A stretch of DNA of 64,000 nucleotides from positions 48,195,501 through 48,259,500 of the forward strand of contig NC_073628.1 in the NCBI RefSeq assembly GCF_029407905.1. Reading direction: 5' to 3'. Positions 44,041-54,109 of this stretch are shown here, piece after piece. Every line of letters begins with the position of its first letter. Position 1 is the stretch's first letter. Under the pieces are notes generated by a model. That model was given only the letters and a program-made list of their open reading frames with translations. It was not told where the DNA came from and did not search any database. The DNA is from Bubalus kerabau. Lineage: Eukaryota > Chordata > Mammalia > Artiodactyla > Bovidae. A program made the translations under genes and the position numbers.

Positions 44041-44374
44041 ATGTTTTCAAAAAATTGTAGCTGATAATGTTGAATTGTCAGTTGAATCTCCTTTATGCTT
44101 CATCTCCCTTTGATTTCCTCCTCTGCTACACGCTAGAGAAAACTCTGTGAGTCAAATGACTTGGTACTTTATTTAAGTCTGCAAGATCCTTCACAGCAAT
44201 AGTGACATCAACATTTATTGACTAACCAGAACATAGGATCTGGAGGATTGTTGAGTTCTTTAGAATTTGCTTATCATATTACCCATCCTGTTTTAATTAT
44301 CTAGAATTAAAAGGAACCCTGCAACAAAAAGTGGAAGTCTGTCAAGCACTGTGTTAAGCACCTGAAAAACATTA

Positions 44375-44515
44375 TTTTCTGTAATTTTTGCAATATCTCT
44401 AAGAGGTAATTATTGCTATTTTCAGGTAGAGAAAATTTAGCTCAAAATGTTTACATAATTTACCCACATCATGCAGCTTTTCAGGTAACTGTCAACCCAA
44501 ATCTTTGACAGTTAA
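44375..44515 (-). repeat. MIR relic (antisense)
   Basis: 'ctctaagaggtaattattgctattttcaggtagagaaa', 'ttacccacatcatgcagcttttcaggtaactg', 'aacccaaatctttgac' follows antisense MIR order. Confidence 0.6.
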
Positions 44516-45074
44516 GTAACACTATACATTCACAAAAATTCCAGTCATTTTCACAATTCCAGTAGAATTCATTCCCAAATTTCTAATTCTGAGCCATGAA
44601 TTATAATAAGAGGTAAACTATAGTAAAACTCAATTTCAAATTTTTTTCTTCTTTGCACAGTAGTAACACCAGATGAACATTATAATACTGGATACCTTTT
44701 GGTAATTTTCACTTTAACATCTCTAGTTCAGTTCAGTTCAGTTCAGTTCAGTCGCTCAGTCGTGTCCGACACTTTGTGACCCCATGAATTGCAGCATGCC
44801 AGGCCTCCCTGTCCATCACCAACTCCCAGAGTACACTCAGAGTCACGTCCATCGAGTCAGTGATGCCATCCAGCCATCTCATCCTCTGTCGTCCCCTTCT
44901 CCTCCTGCCCCCAGTCCCTCCCGGCATCAGAGTCTTTTCCAATGAGTCAACTCCTCACATGAGGTGGCCAAGGTACTGGAGTTTCAGCTTCAGCATCATT
45001 CCCTCCAAAGAAATCCCAGGGCAGATCTCCTTCAGAATGGACTGGTTGGATCTCCTTGCAGTCCAAGGGACTCT

Positions 45075-46731
45075 TTAGAGTCTTCTCCAACACCACAGTT
45101 CAAAAGCATCAATTCTTCGGTGCTCAGCCTTCTTCATAGTCCAACTCTCACATCCATATATGACCACAGGAAAAACCATAGCCTTTCCTAGATGGACCTT
45201 TCTTGGCAAAGTAATGTCTCTGTTTTTCAATATGCTATCTAGGTTGGTCATAACTTTCCTCCCAAGGAGTAGGTGTCTTTTAATTTCATGGCTGCAGTCA
45301 CCATCTGCAGTGATTTTGGAGCCCAGAAAAATAAAGTCTGACACTGTTTCCACTGTTTCCCCATCTATTTCCCATGAAGTGATGGGACCGGATGCCATGA
45401 TCTTCGTTTTCTGAATGTTGAGCTTTAAGCCAACTTTTTCACTCTCCACTTTCACTTTCATCAAGAGGCTATTGAGTTCCCCTTCACTTTCTGTCATAAG
45501 GGTGGTGTCATCTGCATATCTGAGGTTATTGATATTTCTCCCGGCAATCTTGATTCCAGCTTGTGTTTCTTCCAGTCCAGCATTTCTCATGATGTACTCT
45601 GCATATAAGTTAAATAGGCAGGGTGACAATATACAGCCTTGATGTACTCCTTTTTCTATTTGGAACCAGTCTGTTGTTCCATGTCCAGTTCTAACTGTTG
45701 CTTCCTGACCTGCATACAGATTTCTCAAGAGGCAGGTCAGATGGTCTGGTATTCCCATCTCTTGAAGAATTTTCCACAGTTTATTGTGATCCACACAGTC
45801 AAAGGCTTTGGCATAGTCAATAAAGCAGAAATAGATGTTTTTCTGGAACTCTCTTGCTTTTTCCTTGATCCAGCGGATGTTGGCAATTTGATCTCTGGTT
45901 CCTCTGCCTTTTCTAAAACCAGCTTGAACATCTGGAAGTTCACGGTTCATGTATTGGAATGAAAATGGACTTTTTCCAGTCCTCTGGCCACTTCTGAGTT
46001 TTCCAAATTTCCTGGTATATTGAGTGCAGCACTTTCACAGCATCATCTTTCAGGATTTGAAATAGCTCAACTGGAATTCCATCACATCCACTAGCTTTGT
46101 TCGTAGTGATGCTTTCTAAGGCCCACTGGACTTCACATTCCAGGATGTCTGGCTCTAGGTCAGTGATCACACCATCGTGATTATCTGGGTCGTGAAGATT
46201 CTTTTTTGTACAGTTCTTCTGTGTATTCTATTCTCTTCTTAATATCTTCTGCTTCTGTTAGGTCCATACCATTTCTGTCCTTTATTGAGCTCATCTTTGC
46301 GTGAAATATTCCCTTGGTATCTCTAATTTTCTTGAAGAGATCTCTAGTCTTTCCCATTCTGTTGTTTTCCTCTATTTCTTTGCATTGATCACTGAAGAAG
46401 GCTTTCTTATCTCTTCTTGCTATTCTTTGGAACTCTGCATTCACATGCTTATATCATTCCTTTTTTCCTTTGCTTTTTGCTTCTCTTCTTTTCACAGCTA
46501 TTTGTAAGGCCTCCCCAGACAGCCATTTTGCTTTTTTGCATTTGTTTCCATGGGAATGGTCTTGATCCCTGTCTCCTGTACAATGTCACGAACCTCAGTC
46601 CATAGTTCATCAGGCACTCTATGTATCAGATCTAGACCCTTAAATCTATTTCTCACTTCCATTATATAATCATAAGGGATTTTATGTAGGTCATACCTGA
46701 ATGGTCTAGTGATTTTCCCTACTTTCTTCAA
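45075..46731 (-). pseudogene. BovB reverse transcriptase region, frameshifted
   Basis: The 291-codon minus-strand frame at 45075-45950 covers 'DVQAGFRKGRGTRDQIANIR', 'FIDYAKAFDCVDH', 'CILSPCLFNLYAEYIM' and the YADD box (near 45510-45521), and continues into the C-terminal 'GCESWTMKKAEHRRIDAFEL' block. Upstream frames 45940-46170, 46181-46444 and 46498-46731 hold the region between endonuclease and RT, each in a different frame. The 115-bp deletion at 45955 removes part of the RT N-terminus. Catalytic residues are present, but the protein cannot be produced whole. Confidence 0.93.
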
Positions 46732-46938
46732 TTTCAGTCTGAATTTGGCAATAAGGAGTTCATGGTCTGAGCCACAGTCAGCTCCTGGTCTTGATTTTGC
46801 TGACTGTATGGAGCTTCTCCATCTTTGGCTGCAAAGAATATAATCAGTCTGATTTCGGTGTTGACCATCTAGTGATGTCCATGTGTAGAGTTTTCTCTTA
46901 TGTTGTTGGAAGAGGGTGTTTGCTATGACTAGTGCATT

Positions 46939-47548
46939 TTATTGGCAAAACTCTATTAGTCTTTGCTCTGCTTCATTCCATATTCCAAGGCCAAATTTGC
47001 CTGTTATTCCAGATGTTTCTTGACTTCCTACTTTTGCATTCCAGTCCCCTATAATGAAAAGGACATCTTTTTTGGGTGTTAGTTCTAAAAGGTCTTGTAG
47101 GTCTTCATAGAACCATTCCACTTCAGCTTCTTCAGCGTTACTGGTTGGGGCATAGACTTGGATTGCTGTGATATTGAATGGTTTGCCTTGGAAACGAACA
47201 GAGATCCTTCTGTCGTTTTTGAGATTGAATCCAAGTACTGCATTTCAGACTCTTTTGTTGACCATGATGGCTACTCCATTTCTTCTGAGGGGTTCCTGCC
47301 CACAGTAGTAGATATAATGGTCGTCTAAGTTAAATTCACCCATTCTAGTCCATTTTAGTTTGCTGATTCCTAGAATGTCGACATTCACTCTTGCCATCTC
47401 TTGTTTGACCATTTCCAATTTGCCTTGATTCATGGACCTGACATTCCAGGTTCCTATGCAATATTGCTCTTTATAGCATCGGATCTTGCTCCTATCACCA
47501 GTCACATCCACAGCTGTGTATTGTTTTTGCTTTGGCTCCATCACTTCA
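46939..47548 (-). pseudogene. BovB APE-type endonuclease domain, broken
   Basis: Minus-strand fragments carry hallmarks of the apurinic-type endonuclease of RTE LINEs: 'GTWNVRSMNQGKLEMVKQEM' and 'VDILGISKLKWT' in the frame 47245-47556, and 'IGDWNAKVG' in the frame 46939-47121. In the first block a conserved Glu of the usual 'SE(L/T)KW'-like motif appears as Lys ('GISKLKW'). The frames are separated by about 120 bases with stops. The domain would nick target DNA to prime reverse transcription. This copy is inactive. Confidence 0.85.
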
Positions 47549-47767
47549 TTTAACATCTTTAAGTCAATACTAATTCCATGTGAAGGCAGGGTCTTTGTTC
47601 AATAAAACAGCCAGGTTAGATTTACCTGGAAGTTTCAGGGTGGGTTTTAGTAATATTTGTTGGGAAGGGGGAGAGGATTTAACTTAGAAAGTCATGCTGT
47701 TGTCATGAGAGATTATAAAAAAAAATGAACACCAGAAACTGTATATTAATGGACCATATATATTAAG

Positions 47768-47984
47768 TAGAGCTTTCCAGGTGGTTCAATGTAAAGAATC
47801 AGTCTGCCAATGCAAGAGATGTGGGTTCAATCCCTGTGTCAGGAAGATCCCCTGGAGAAGCAAATGACAACCCACTGCAATATTCATGCCTGGGAAATCC
47901 CATGGACACAGGATCCTTGTGGGCTAAAGTCTATGGGGGTCTCAAAAAGAGTCAGACAGGACTAAGCAACTAAACAACATAAAC
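47768..47984 (+). mobile_element. Bov-tA SINE
   Basis: A sense copy from 'agctttccaggtggttcaatg' to 'gtcagacaggactaagcaactaaacaac'. Diverged; box B-like 'gggttcaatccc' at 47823-47834. Confidence 0.9.
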
Positions 47985-48208
47985 AAATATTTGAGTAAGT
48001 TAATTCCAATATTCTTATGTCTTGAAAATTTCATGTGAAGTGCCATAGTAGCTGACATGGCTCGTCAAGTAATATCTGGTTACAATATACCCAAGGCATT
48101 CTTCAACAATAAAGAATGGAGCTAGATCATGTGAAGTATCCACTTACACAGTCTATAATTTAACTTAGAGAAGACAGGGAATGGTTGATAAACTAATCAT
48201 TACTTTTT

Positions 48209-48591
48209 CAGTTCAGTTCAGTTCAGTCGCTCAGTCGTGTCTGACTCTTTGCGATCCCATGAATCGCAGCACTCCAGGCCTCCCAGTCCATCAACAACTC
48301 CCGGAGTTCACTCAGACTCACGTCCATCGAGTCAGTGATGCCATCCAGCCATCTCAACCTCTGCTGTCCCCTTTTCCTCCTGCCCTCAATCCCTCCCAGC
48401 ATCAGAGTCTTTTCCAATGAGTCAACTCTTTGCATGAGGTGGCCAAAGTACTGGAGTTTCAGCTTTAGCATCATTCCTTCCAAAGAAATCCCAGGGCTGA
48501 TCTCCTTCAGAATGGACTGGTTGAATCTCCTTGAAGTCCAATGGACTCACAAGAGTCTTCTCCAACACCACAGTTCAAAAGCATCAATTCT
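48209..48591 (-). mobile_element. short BovB LINE 3' end (antisense) with 12-bp TSD
   Basis: A 383-bp BovB 3' end with a (gttca)n tail. The perfect TSD 'tcattacttttt' is at 48197-48208 and 48592-48603. The minus-strand frame at 48223-48483 covers the last codons of BovB ('RWLDGITDSMDVSLSELREL'). Confidence 0.96.
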
Positions 48592-48816
48592 TCATTACTT
48601 TTTGGGGTTATACATTTTATAGTATTGGTTCTCACATAAGTTAAGATATTTATAAGTATGTTTTATATTCAAGACATGGCTTTGCCATTTCAATAAAACC
48701 CACAGAACCTATAAAATGTAACATAGGTGTGCTAGTGATTAATTACAATATTACAAAGTCTTTATTTGTCTGAAGAATTAAGTAAAAATGAAAGATTCAT
48801 TAAGAATCCCAATTTC

Positions 48817-51336
48817 TTGGACAAATTCTTAGAAAAGTACAACTTTCCAAAACTGGACCAGGAAGAAATAGAAAATCTTAACAGACCCATCACAAGCATG
48901 GAAATTGAAACTGTAATCAAAAATCTTCCAGCAAACAAAAGCCCAGGTCCAGACGGCTTCACAGCTGAATTCTACCAAAAATTTAGAGAAGAGCTAACAC
49001 CTATCCTATTCAAACTCTTCCAGAAAATTACAGAGGAAGGTAAACTTCCAAACTCATTCTATGAGGCCACCATCACCCTAATACCAAAACCTGACAGATC
49101 CCACAAAAAAAGAAAACTACAGGCCAATATCACTGATGAATATAGATGCAAAAATCCTTAACAAAATTTTAGCAATCAGAATCCAACAACACATTAAAAA
49201 GATCATTCACCATGACCAAGTGGGCTTTATCCCAGGGATGCAAGGATTCTTCAAAATCCGCAAATCAATCAATGTAATACACCACATTAACAAATTGAAA
49301 AATAAAAACCATATGATTATCTCAATAGATGCAGAGAAAGCCTTTGACAAAATTCAACATCCATTTATGATAAAAACTCTCCAGAAAGCAAGAATAGAAG
49401 GAACATACCTCAACATAATCAAAGCTATATATGACAAACCCACAGCAAACATTATCCTCAATGGTGAAAAATTGAAAGCATTTCCTCTAAAGTCAGGAAC
49501 AAGAAAAGGGTGCCCACTTTCACCATTACTATTCAACATAGTTTTGGAAGTTTTGGCCACAGCAATCAGAGCAGAAAAAGAAATAAAAGGAATCCAAATT
49601 GAAAAAGAAGAAGTAAAACTCTCACTGTTTGCAGATGACATGATCCTCTACATAGAAAACCCTAAAGACTCCACCAAAAAATTACTAGAACTAATCAATG
49701 ACTATAGTAAAGTTGCAGGATATAAAATCAACACACAGAAATCCCTTGCATCCCTATACACTAATAATGAGAAAACAGAAAGAGAAATTAAGGAAACAAT
49801 TCCATTCACCATTGCAATGGAAAGAATAAAATACTTAAGAAACTAAAGACCTGTATATAGAAAACTATAAAACACTGGTGAAAGAAATCAAAGAGGACAC
49901 TAATAGATGGAGAAATATACCATGTTCATGGATTGGAAGAATCAATATAGTGAAAATGAGTATACTACCCAAAGCAATTTATAGATTCAATGCAATCCCT
50001 ATCAAGCTACCAACAGTATTCTTCACAGAGCTAGAACAAATAATTTCACAATTTGTATGGAAATACAAAAAACCTCAAATAGCCAAAGCAATCTTGAGAA
50101 AGAAGAATGGAACTGGAGGAATCAACCTACCTGACTTCAGGCTCTATTACAAAGCCACAGTCATCAAGACAGTATGGTACTGGCACAAAGACAGATATAT
50201 AGATCAATGGAACAAAATAGAAAGCCCAGAGATAAACCCACGCACCTATGTACACCTTATCTTTGACAAAGGAGGCAAGAATATACAATGGATTAAAGAC
50301 AATCTCTTTAACAAGTGGTGCTGGGAAAACTGGTCAACCACTTGTAAAAGAATGAAACTAGAACACTTTCTAACACCATACACAAAAATAAACTCAAAAT
50401 GGATTAAAGATCTAAACATAAGACCAGAAACTATAAAACTCCTAGAGGAGAACATAGGCAAAACACTCTCTGACATACATCACAGCAGGATCCTCTATGA
50501 CCCACCTCCCAGAATATTGGAAATAAAAGCAAAAATAAACAAATGGGACCTAATTAAACTTAAAAGCTTTTGCACAACAAAGGAAACTATAAGCAAGGTG
50601 AAAAGACAGCCTTCAGAATGGGAGAAAATAATAGCAAATGAAGCAACTGACAAACAACTAATCTCAAAAGTATACAAGCAACTCCTGCAGCTCAATTCCA
50701 GAAAAATAAACGACCCAATCAAAAAATGGGCCAAAGAACTAAATAGACATTTCTCCAAAGAAGACATACAGATGGCTAACAAACACATGAAAAGATGCTC
50801 AACATCACTCATTATCAGAGAAATGCAAATCAAAACCACTATGAGGTACCATTTCACGCCAGTCAGAATGGCTGCGATCCAAAAGTCTACAAGCAATAAA
50901 TGCTGGAGAGGGTGTGGAGAAAAGGGAACCCTCTTACACTGTTGATGGGAATGCAAACTAGTACAGCCACTATGGAGAACAGCGTGGAGATTCCTTAAAA
51001 AAACTGGAAATAGAACTGCCTTATGATCCAGCAATCCCACTGCTGGGCATACACACTGAGGAAACCAGAATTGAAAGAGACACGTGTACCCCAATGTTCA
51101 TCGCAGCACTGTTTATAATAGCCAGGACACGGAAGCAACCTAGATGTCCATCAACAGATGAATGGCTAAGAAAGCAGTGGTACATATACACGATGGAGTA
51201 TTACTCAGTCATTAAAAAGAATACATTTGAATCAGTTCTAATGAGATGGATGAAACTGGAGCTGATTATACAGAGTGAAGTAAGCCAGAAAGAAAAACAC
51301 CAATACAGTACACTAATGCATATATATGGAATTTAG
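48817..51336 (+). pseudogene. L1 ORF2 (RT and C-terminal region), four lesions
   Basis: Frames 48766-49161, 49136-49846, 49878-50945 and 51094-51336 tile ORF2 from upstream of RT to the end. The RT palm has FADD at 49628-49639 and the 'PLSPLLFNIVLEVLA' block. The Gln usually seen in the 'TRQGCPLSP' motif reads as Lys here. Lesions inferred from comparison with the other L1 copies: a short deletion near 49096, a deletion of about 17 bases near 49840, TGG to TGA at 50943-50945 inside the cysteine-rich motif ('CWRGCGEKGTLLHC', then stop), and an extra A in the run near 51000. The endonuclease half is missing through truncation. ORF2 of L1 nicks DNA and reverse transcribes; this copy is inactive. 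Confidence 0.93.
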
Positions 51337-51726
51337 AAAGATGGTAACAATAACCCTGTATACGAGACAGCAAAAGAGACACTGATGTATAGAACAGTCT
51401 TTTGGACTCTGTGGGAGAGGGAGAGGGTGGGATGATTTGGGAAAATGGCATTGAAATACATATAATATCACATATGGAATGAGTCGCCAGTCCAGGTTTG
51501 ATGCACTATACTGGATGCTTGGGGCTGGTGCACTGGGATGACCCAGAGGGATGGTATGGGGAGGGAGGAGGGAGGAGGGTTCACGATGGGGAACACATGT
51601 ATACCTGTGGCGGATTCATTTCAATATTTGGCAAAACCAATACAATATTGTAAAGTTTAAAAATAAAATAAAATTTAAAAAAAAAGAAAAGAAACAAAAA
51701 ATAAGGGCAAGGGAAAAAAAAAAAAA
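48817..51726 (+). mobile_element. L1 LINE (ruminant type), 5'-truncated, 15-bp TSD
   Basis: About 2.9 kb from inside ORF2 to an A-rich tail. The TSD 'aagaatcccaatttc' is at 48802-48816 and 51727-51741. It is the best preserved L1 here: few substitutions, but several small indels (about 49096, 49840 and 51000) and one nonsense change (50943-50945). The 3' UTR (51337-51690) matches the partial copy at 16318-16827. Confidence 0.97.
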
Positions 51727-51741
51727 AAGAATCCCAATTTC

Positions 51742-51899
51742 CATTCTATTTTGACAAAAGTAAAATGCTGATCACTGTTATCATTAATATAATAACTAAC
51801 GATTACTGATTGTGTATGATGTAACAGACTCAAGACTGAAAATTGTGTGGGTGTGTTTATCCTGTAAACCTCATGTTCACTGTAAAAGATCAGTGTTGT
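51742..51899. other. unique flank of the L1
   Basis: Continues the pre-insertion sequence to the right of the TSD. No feature recognised. Confidence 0.6.
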
Positions 51900-52020
51900 T
51901 AACATTTCCGTTTTACAGCTGAGAGAACTGAAGCTAAAAACATTTAAGTATCTTCCTCAAGTTACATAGCAAGCAAAGAGTGGAGTTAATTTCAAATCCA
52001 CAATTTGATTTCTGTTAACA
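51900..52020 (-). repeat. MIR relic (antisense)
   Basis: 'ccgttttacagctgagagaactgaagctaaaaacatttaagtatcttcctcaagttacatagcaagcaaagagtggag' follows antisense MIR closely. Confidence 0.75.
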
Positions 52021-52414
52021 ATGTGTAGTATTCCATCTTTCGCTTAGCAGATGTGCCCTGTCACAATTATTGTTTTTATCAATATTTACAACTCAGAGAA
52101 GAGAGTTTGAAAAAACATACATATATATGTGCTCAGATTATTTAGATGTAGGTATACTTCTGCATTTCTATATTCTGCTTACTGCTCATGTAAGATATTA
52201 GGTACTGACTTTAAGGTATCAAAAGTAAGTCTGCTGCACTATAATTAGTCTACCATTAATAACAGCATAAATAAGGAATGTTGTTCAGTGAATTAGTATA
52301 AATAAATCAGAGATGTGTAGGCAGTAGGTAATTATCTTCATAGACTATTATGTAACATTAATAATAGAATGCTCATTGTTTACAAAGATTAATAAACTAA
52401 CTCTAACTTGCCTC
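52021..52414. other. no recognised feature
   Basis: AT-rich unique DNA between a MIR and an L2 relic. Confidence 0.5.
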
Positions 52415-52695
52415 AGCAAACATTTATTGAGCAATCCCAGTGTGTTAGGCTCTGTCAAGGTTTACCAACACTAGTGGAACTAAACATCTCTTAGGAGGAT
52501 AAATGTTCATAAATTATTTTGAATACTGGGCAAAAGTAAAATATATGACTGAAGAAAGAGTGTTGAGTTTCAGGTGAATTTATTGGGGGAGGCATAGCAA
52601 ACATGATAGTATATCTGATAGATCTTGAAGGATTTCAACAGTTGATAAAGAACATTCCTGGCAGAGGGAAAAGTCCACGCAAAAGCACAGCAGTA
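52415..52695 (-). repeat. L2 LINE relic (antisense)
   Basis: 'gcaaacatttattgagcaatcccagtgtgttaggctctg' and, further on, 'aacattcctggcagagggaaaagtccacgcaaaagcac' follow the antisense L2 3' region. Confidence 0.6.
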
Positions 52696-53004
52696 AGTTA
52701 AGTTCAATTTATTCATAAATAATAAATAGTTTCCTTTTTTGTGGGGAAATCTGAGACATTATAAAGCTTAAAGAATCATATTAGATAAAACTGAAGATAG
52801 CCTCAAATATTAGAATTTGAACTTTTCGTATATTCTTCTATATAATGGGAATATACGAAATTCTTTTCCAGTGTGAAAGTTTGGTGAGCAGATGAATGTT
52901 TTGTAAAGTTAAATCCAGACAATACCTGGAGAAAAGATTGAAGAAAAATTGAATATACAAAGATTAGTTAATAGGGATTGGAAAGTATCATTTATTATCC
53001 ATGT

Positions 53005-53150
53005 GATCCACACAGCTATTATCTGTCTACTTACAGATGAGGAGATGGAGACTCAGACAGATTAAGGTACATGCCCACTATTGGAGGAAATGAAGCCAGT
53101 TTGAATCAGTATTTCCTGAATTCTAGTTCTGTTTTCAGATTACACTGATA
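53005..53150 (-). repeat. MIR relic (antisense)
   Basis: 'cttacagatgaggagatggagactcagacagattaaggtacatgccc' and 'gaaatgaagccagtttgaatcag' follow antisense MIR order. Confidence 0.7.
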
Positions 53151-53495
53151 TTACACTCTCCTCAAATACTCATTTTCATAATTTCAAACAACTGTTTAAT
53201 GTCTGGACAGCTTAACAGCTGTATTAGAACATGCTGTGAGGTGGTGATGGCGATGCTCTAAGGACCCCGGGGTACTCAGATTCTGTGCTGCTGCATTCAA
53301 TTTCTCCACATGAGCTTCCTCAAAGAGGGAGTCATTGGCAAGTAAGTGTGGTCAAATGACAATCAAATTATTGCTTAGTTTTTTTATTGTTTATTAGTGC
53401 CATTATTTTATTACTTCCATTTTTTTTTTTCATTTCTGAAATATAACGGTTTCCATATTTCTTCAGGTAGCAGAGTACCTAGAGAAACACTGTAT
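53151..53495. other. no recognised feature
   Basis: Contains a T-run at about 53423-53432. No supported gene. Confidence 0.5.
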
Positions 53496-53744
53496 CATTG
53501 AAATGCCGATCTTTTGGCACCTGATGTGAAGGACTGACTCATTTGTAATGACCCTGATGCTGAGGAAGGTTGAAGTCAGGAGAAGGGGATGATAGAGGAT
53601 GAGATGGTTGGATGGTATCACCAATTCAGTGGAAAAGAGTTTGAGTAAGCTCCGGGGGTCGGTGAAGGACAGGGAGGTCTGGTATGCTATAGTCCATGGG
53701 ATCACAAAGAATCAGACACGACTGAGTGACTGAACTGAACTGAA
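53496..53744 (+). mobile_element. old BovB LINE 3' end
   Basis: Sense BovB terminus ('gatcttttggcacctgatgtgaagg' to 'gactgagtgactgaactgaactgaa'). More diverged than the other BovB ends in the window. No TSD was seen. Confidence 0.87.
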
Positions 53745-53890
53745 TATTATGTGTGCCATTATATTATGACTCATGTACCACTATTATGTACAATAAACAC
53801 TGCACCAATAAATAATGTACCATTATATTATGAATATTGTAACACATATTAAACTTAAACCTAATTTAACTCTCAAATAAGAGAGTACAT

Positions 53891-54100
53891 GAAAGTGAAA
53901 AGGTTAGTTGCTCAATCGTGTCCGACTTTTCAACCCCATGGACAGCCCACCAGGCTCCACTGTCCATGGAATTCTCCAGGCAAGAATACTGGGGTGGGTT
54001 GCCATTCTCTTCTCCAGGGGATTTCCTAACGCAGAGATTGAAGTCAGGTCTCCTGAAATGAAGGCGTATTCTTTACCACTGAGCCACCAGAGAAGCATCT
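53891..54100 (-). mobile_element. Bov-tA SINE (antisense) with 9-bp TSD
   Basis: A full antisense copy. The TSD 'agagtacat' is at 53882-53890 and 54101-54109. The right TSD copy is followed immediately by the tail of the next BovB. Confidence 0.94.
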
Positions 54101-54109
54101 AGAGTACAT

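Larger units (their letters stand above)
44723..47548 (-). mobile_element. nearly complete BovB LINE (antisense) with 10-bp TSD
   Basis: About 2.83 kb in one insertion. The 3' end at 44723 carries four or more 'agttc' units. The 5' part at 47548 reaches into the endonuclease domain. The TSD 'tttaacatct' is at 44713-44722 and 47549-47558. Relative to the copy at 54110-56346 it lacks about 115 bases at 45955 (between the RT finger region and the YADD part). Several frameshifts and stops are present. The extreme 5' end of BovB is missing. Confidence 0.95.

Noticed and set aside
48766..50945. Intact reverse transcriptase gene
   Set aside because: The three long frames are pieces of one L1 ORF2 separated by frameshifts, and the endonuclease half is absent.
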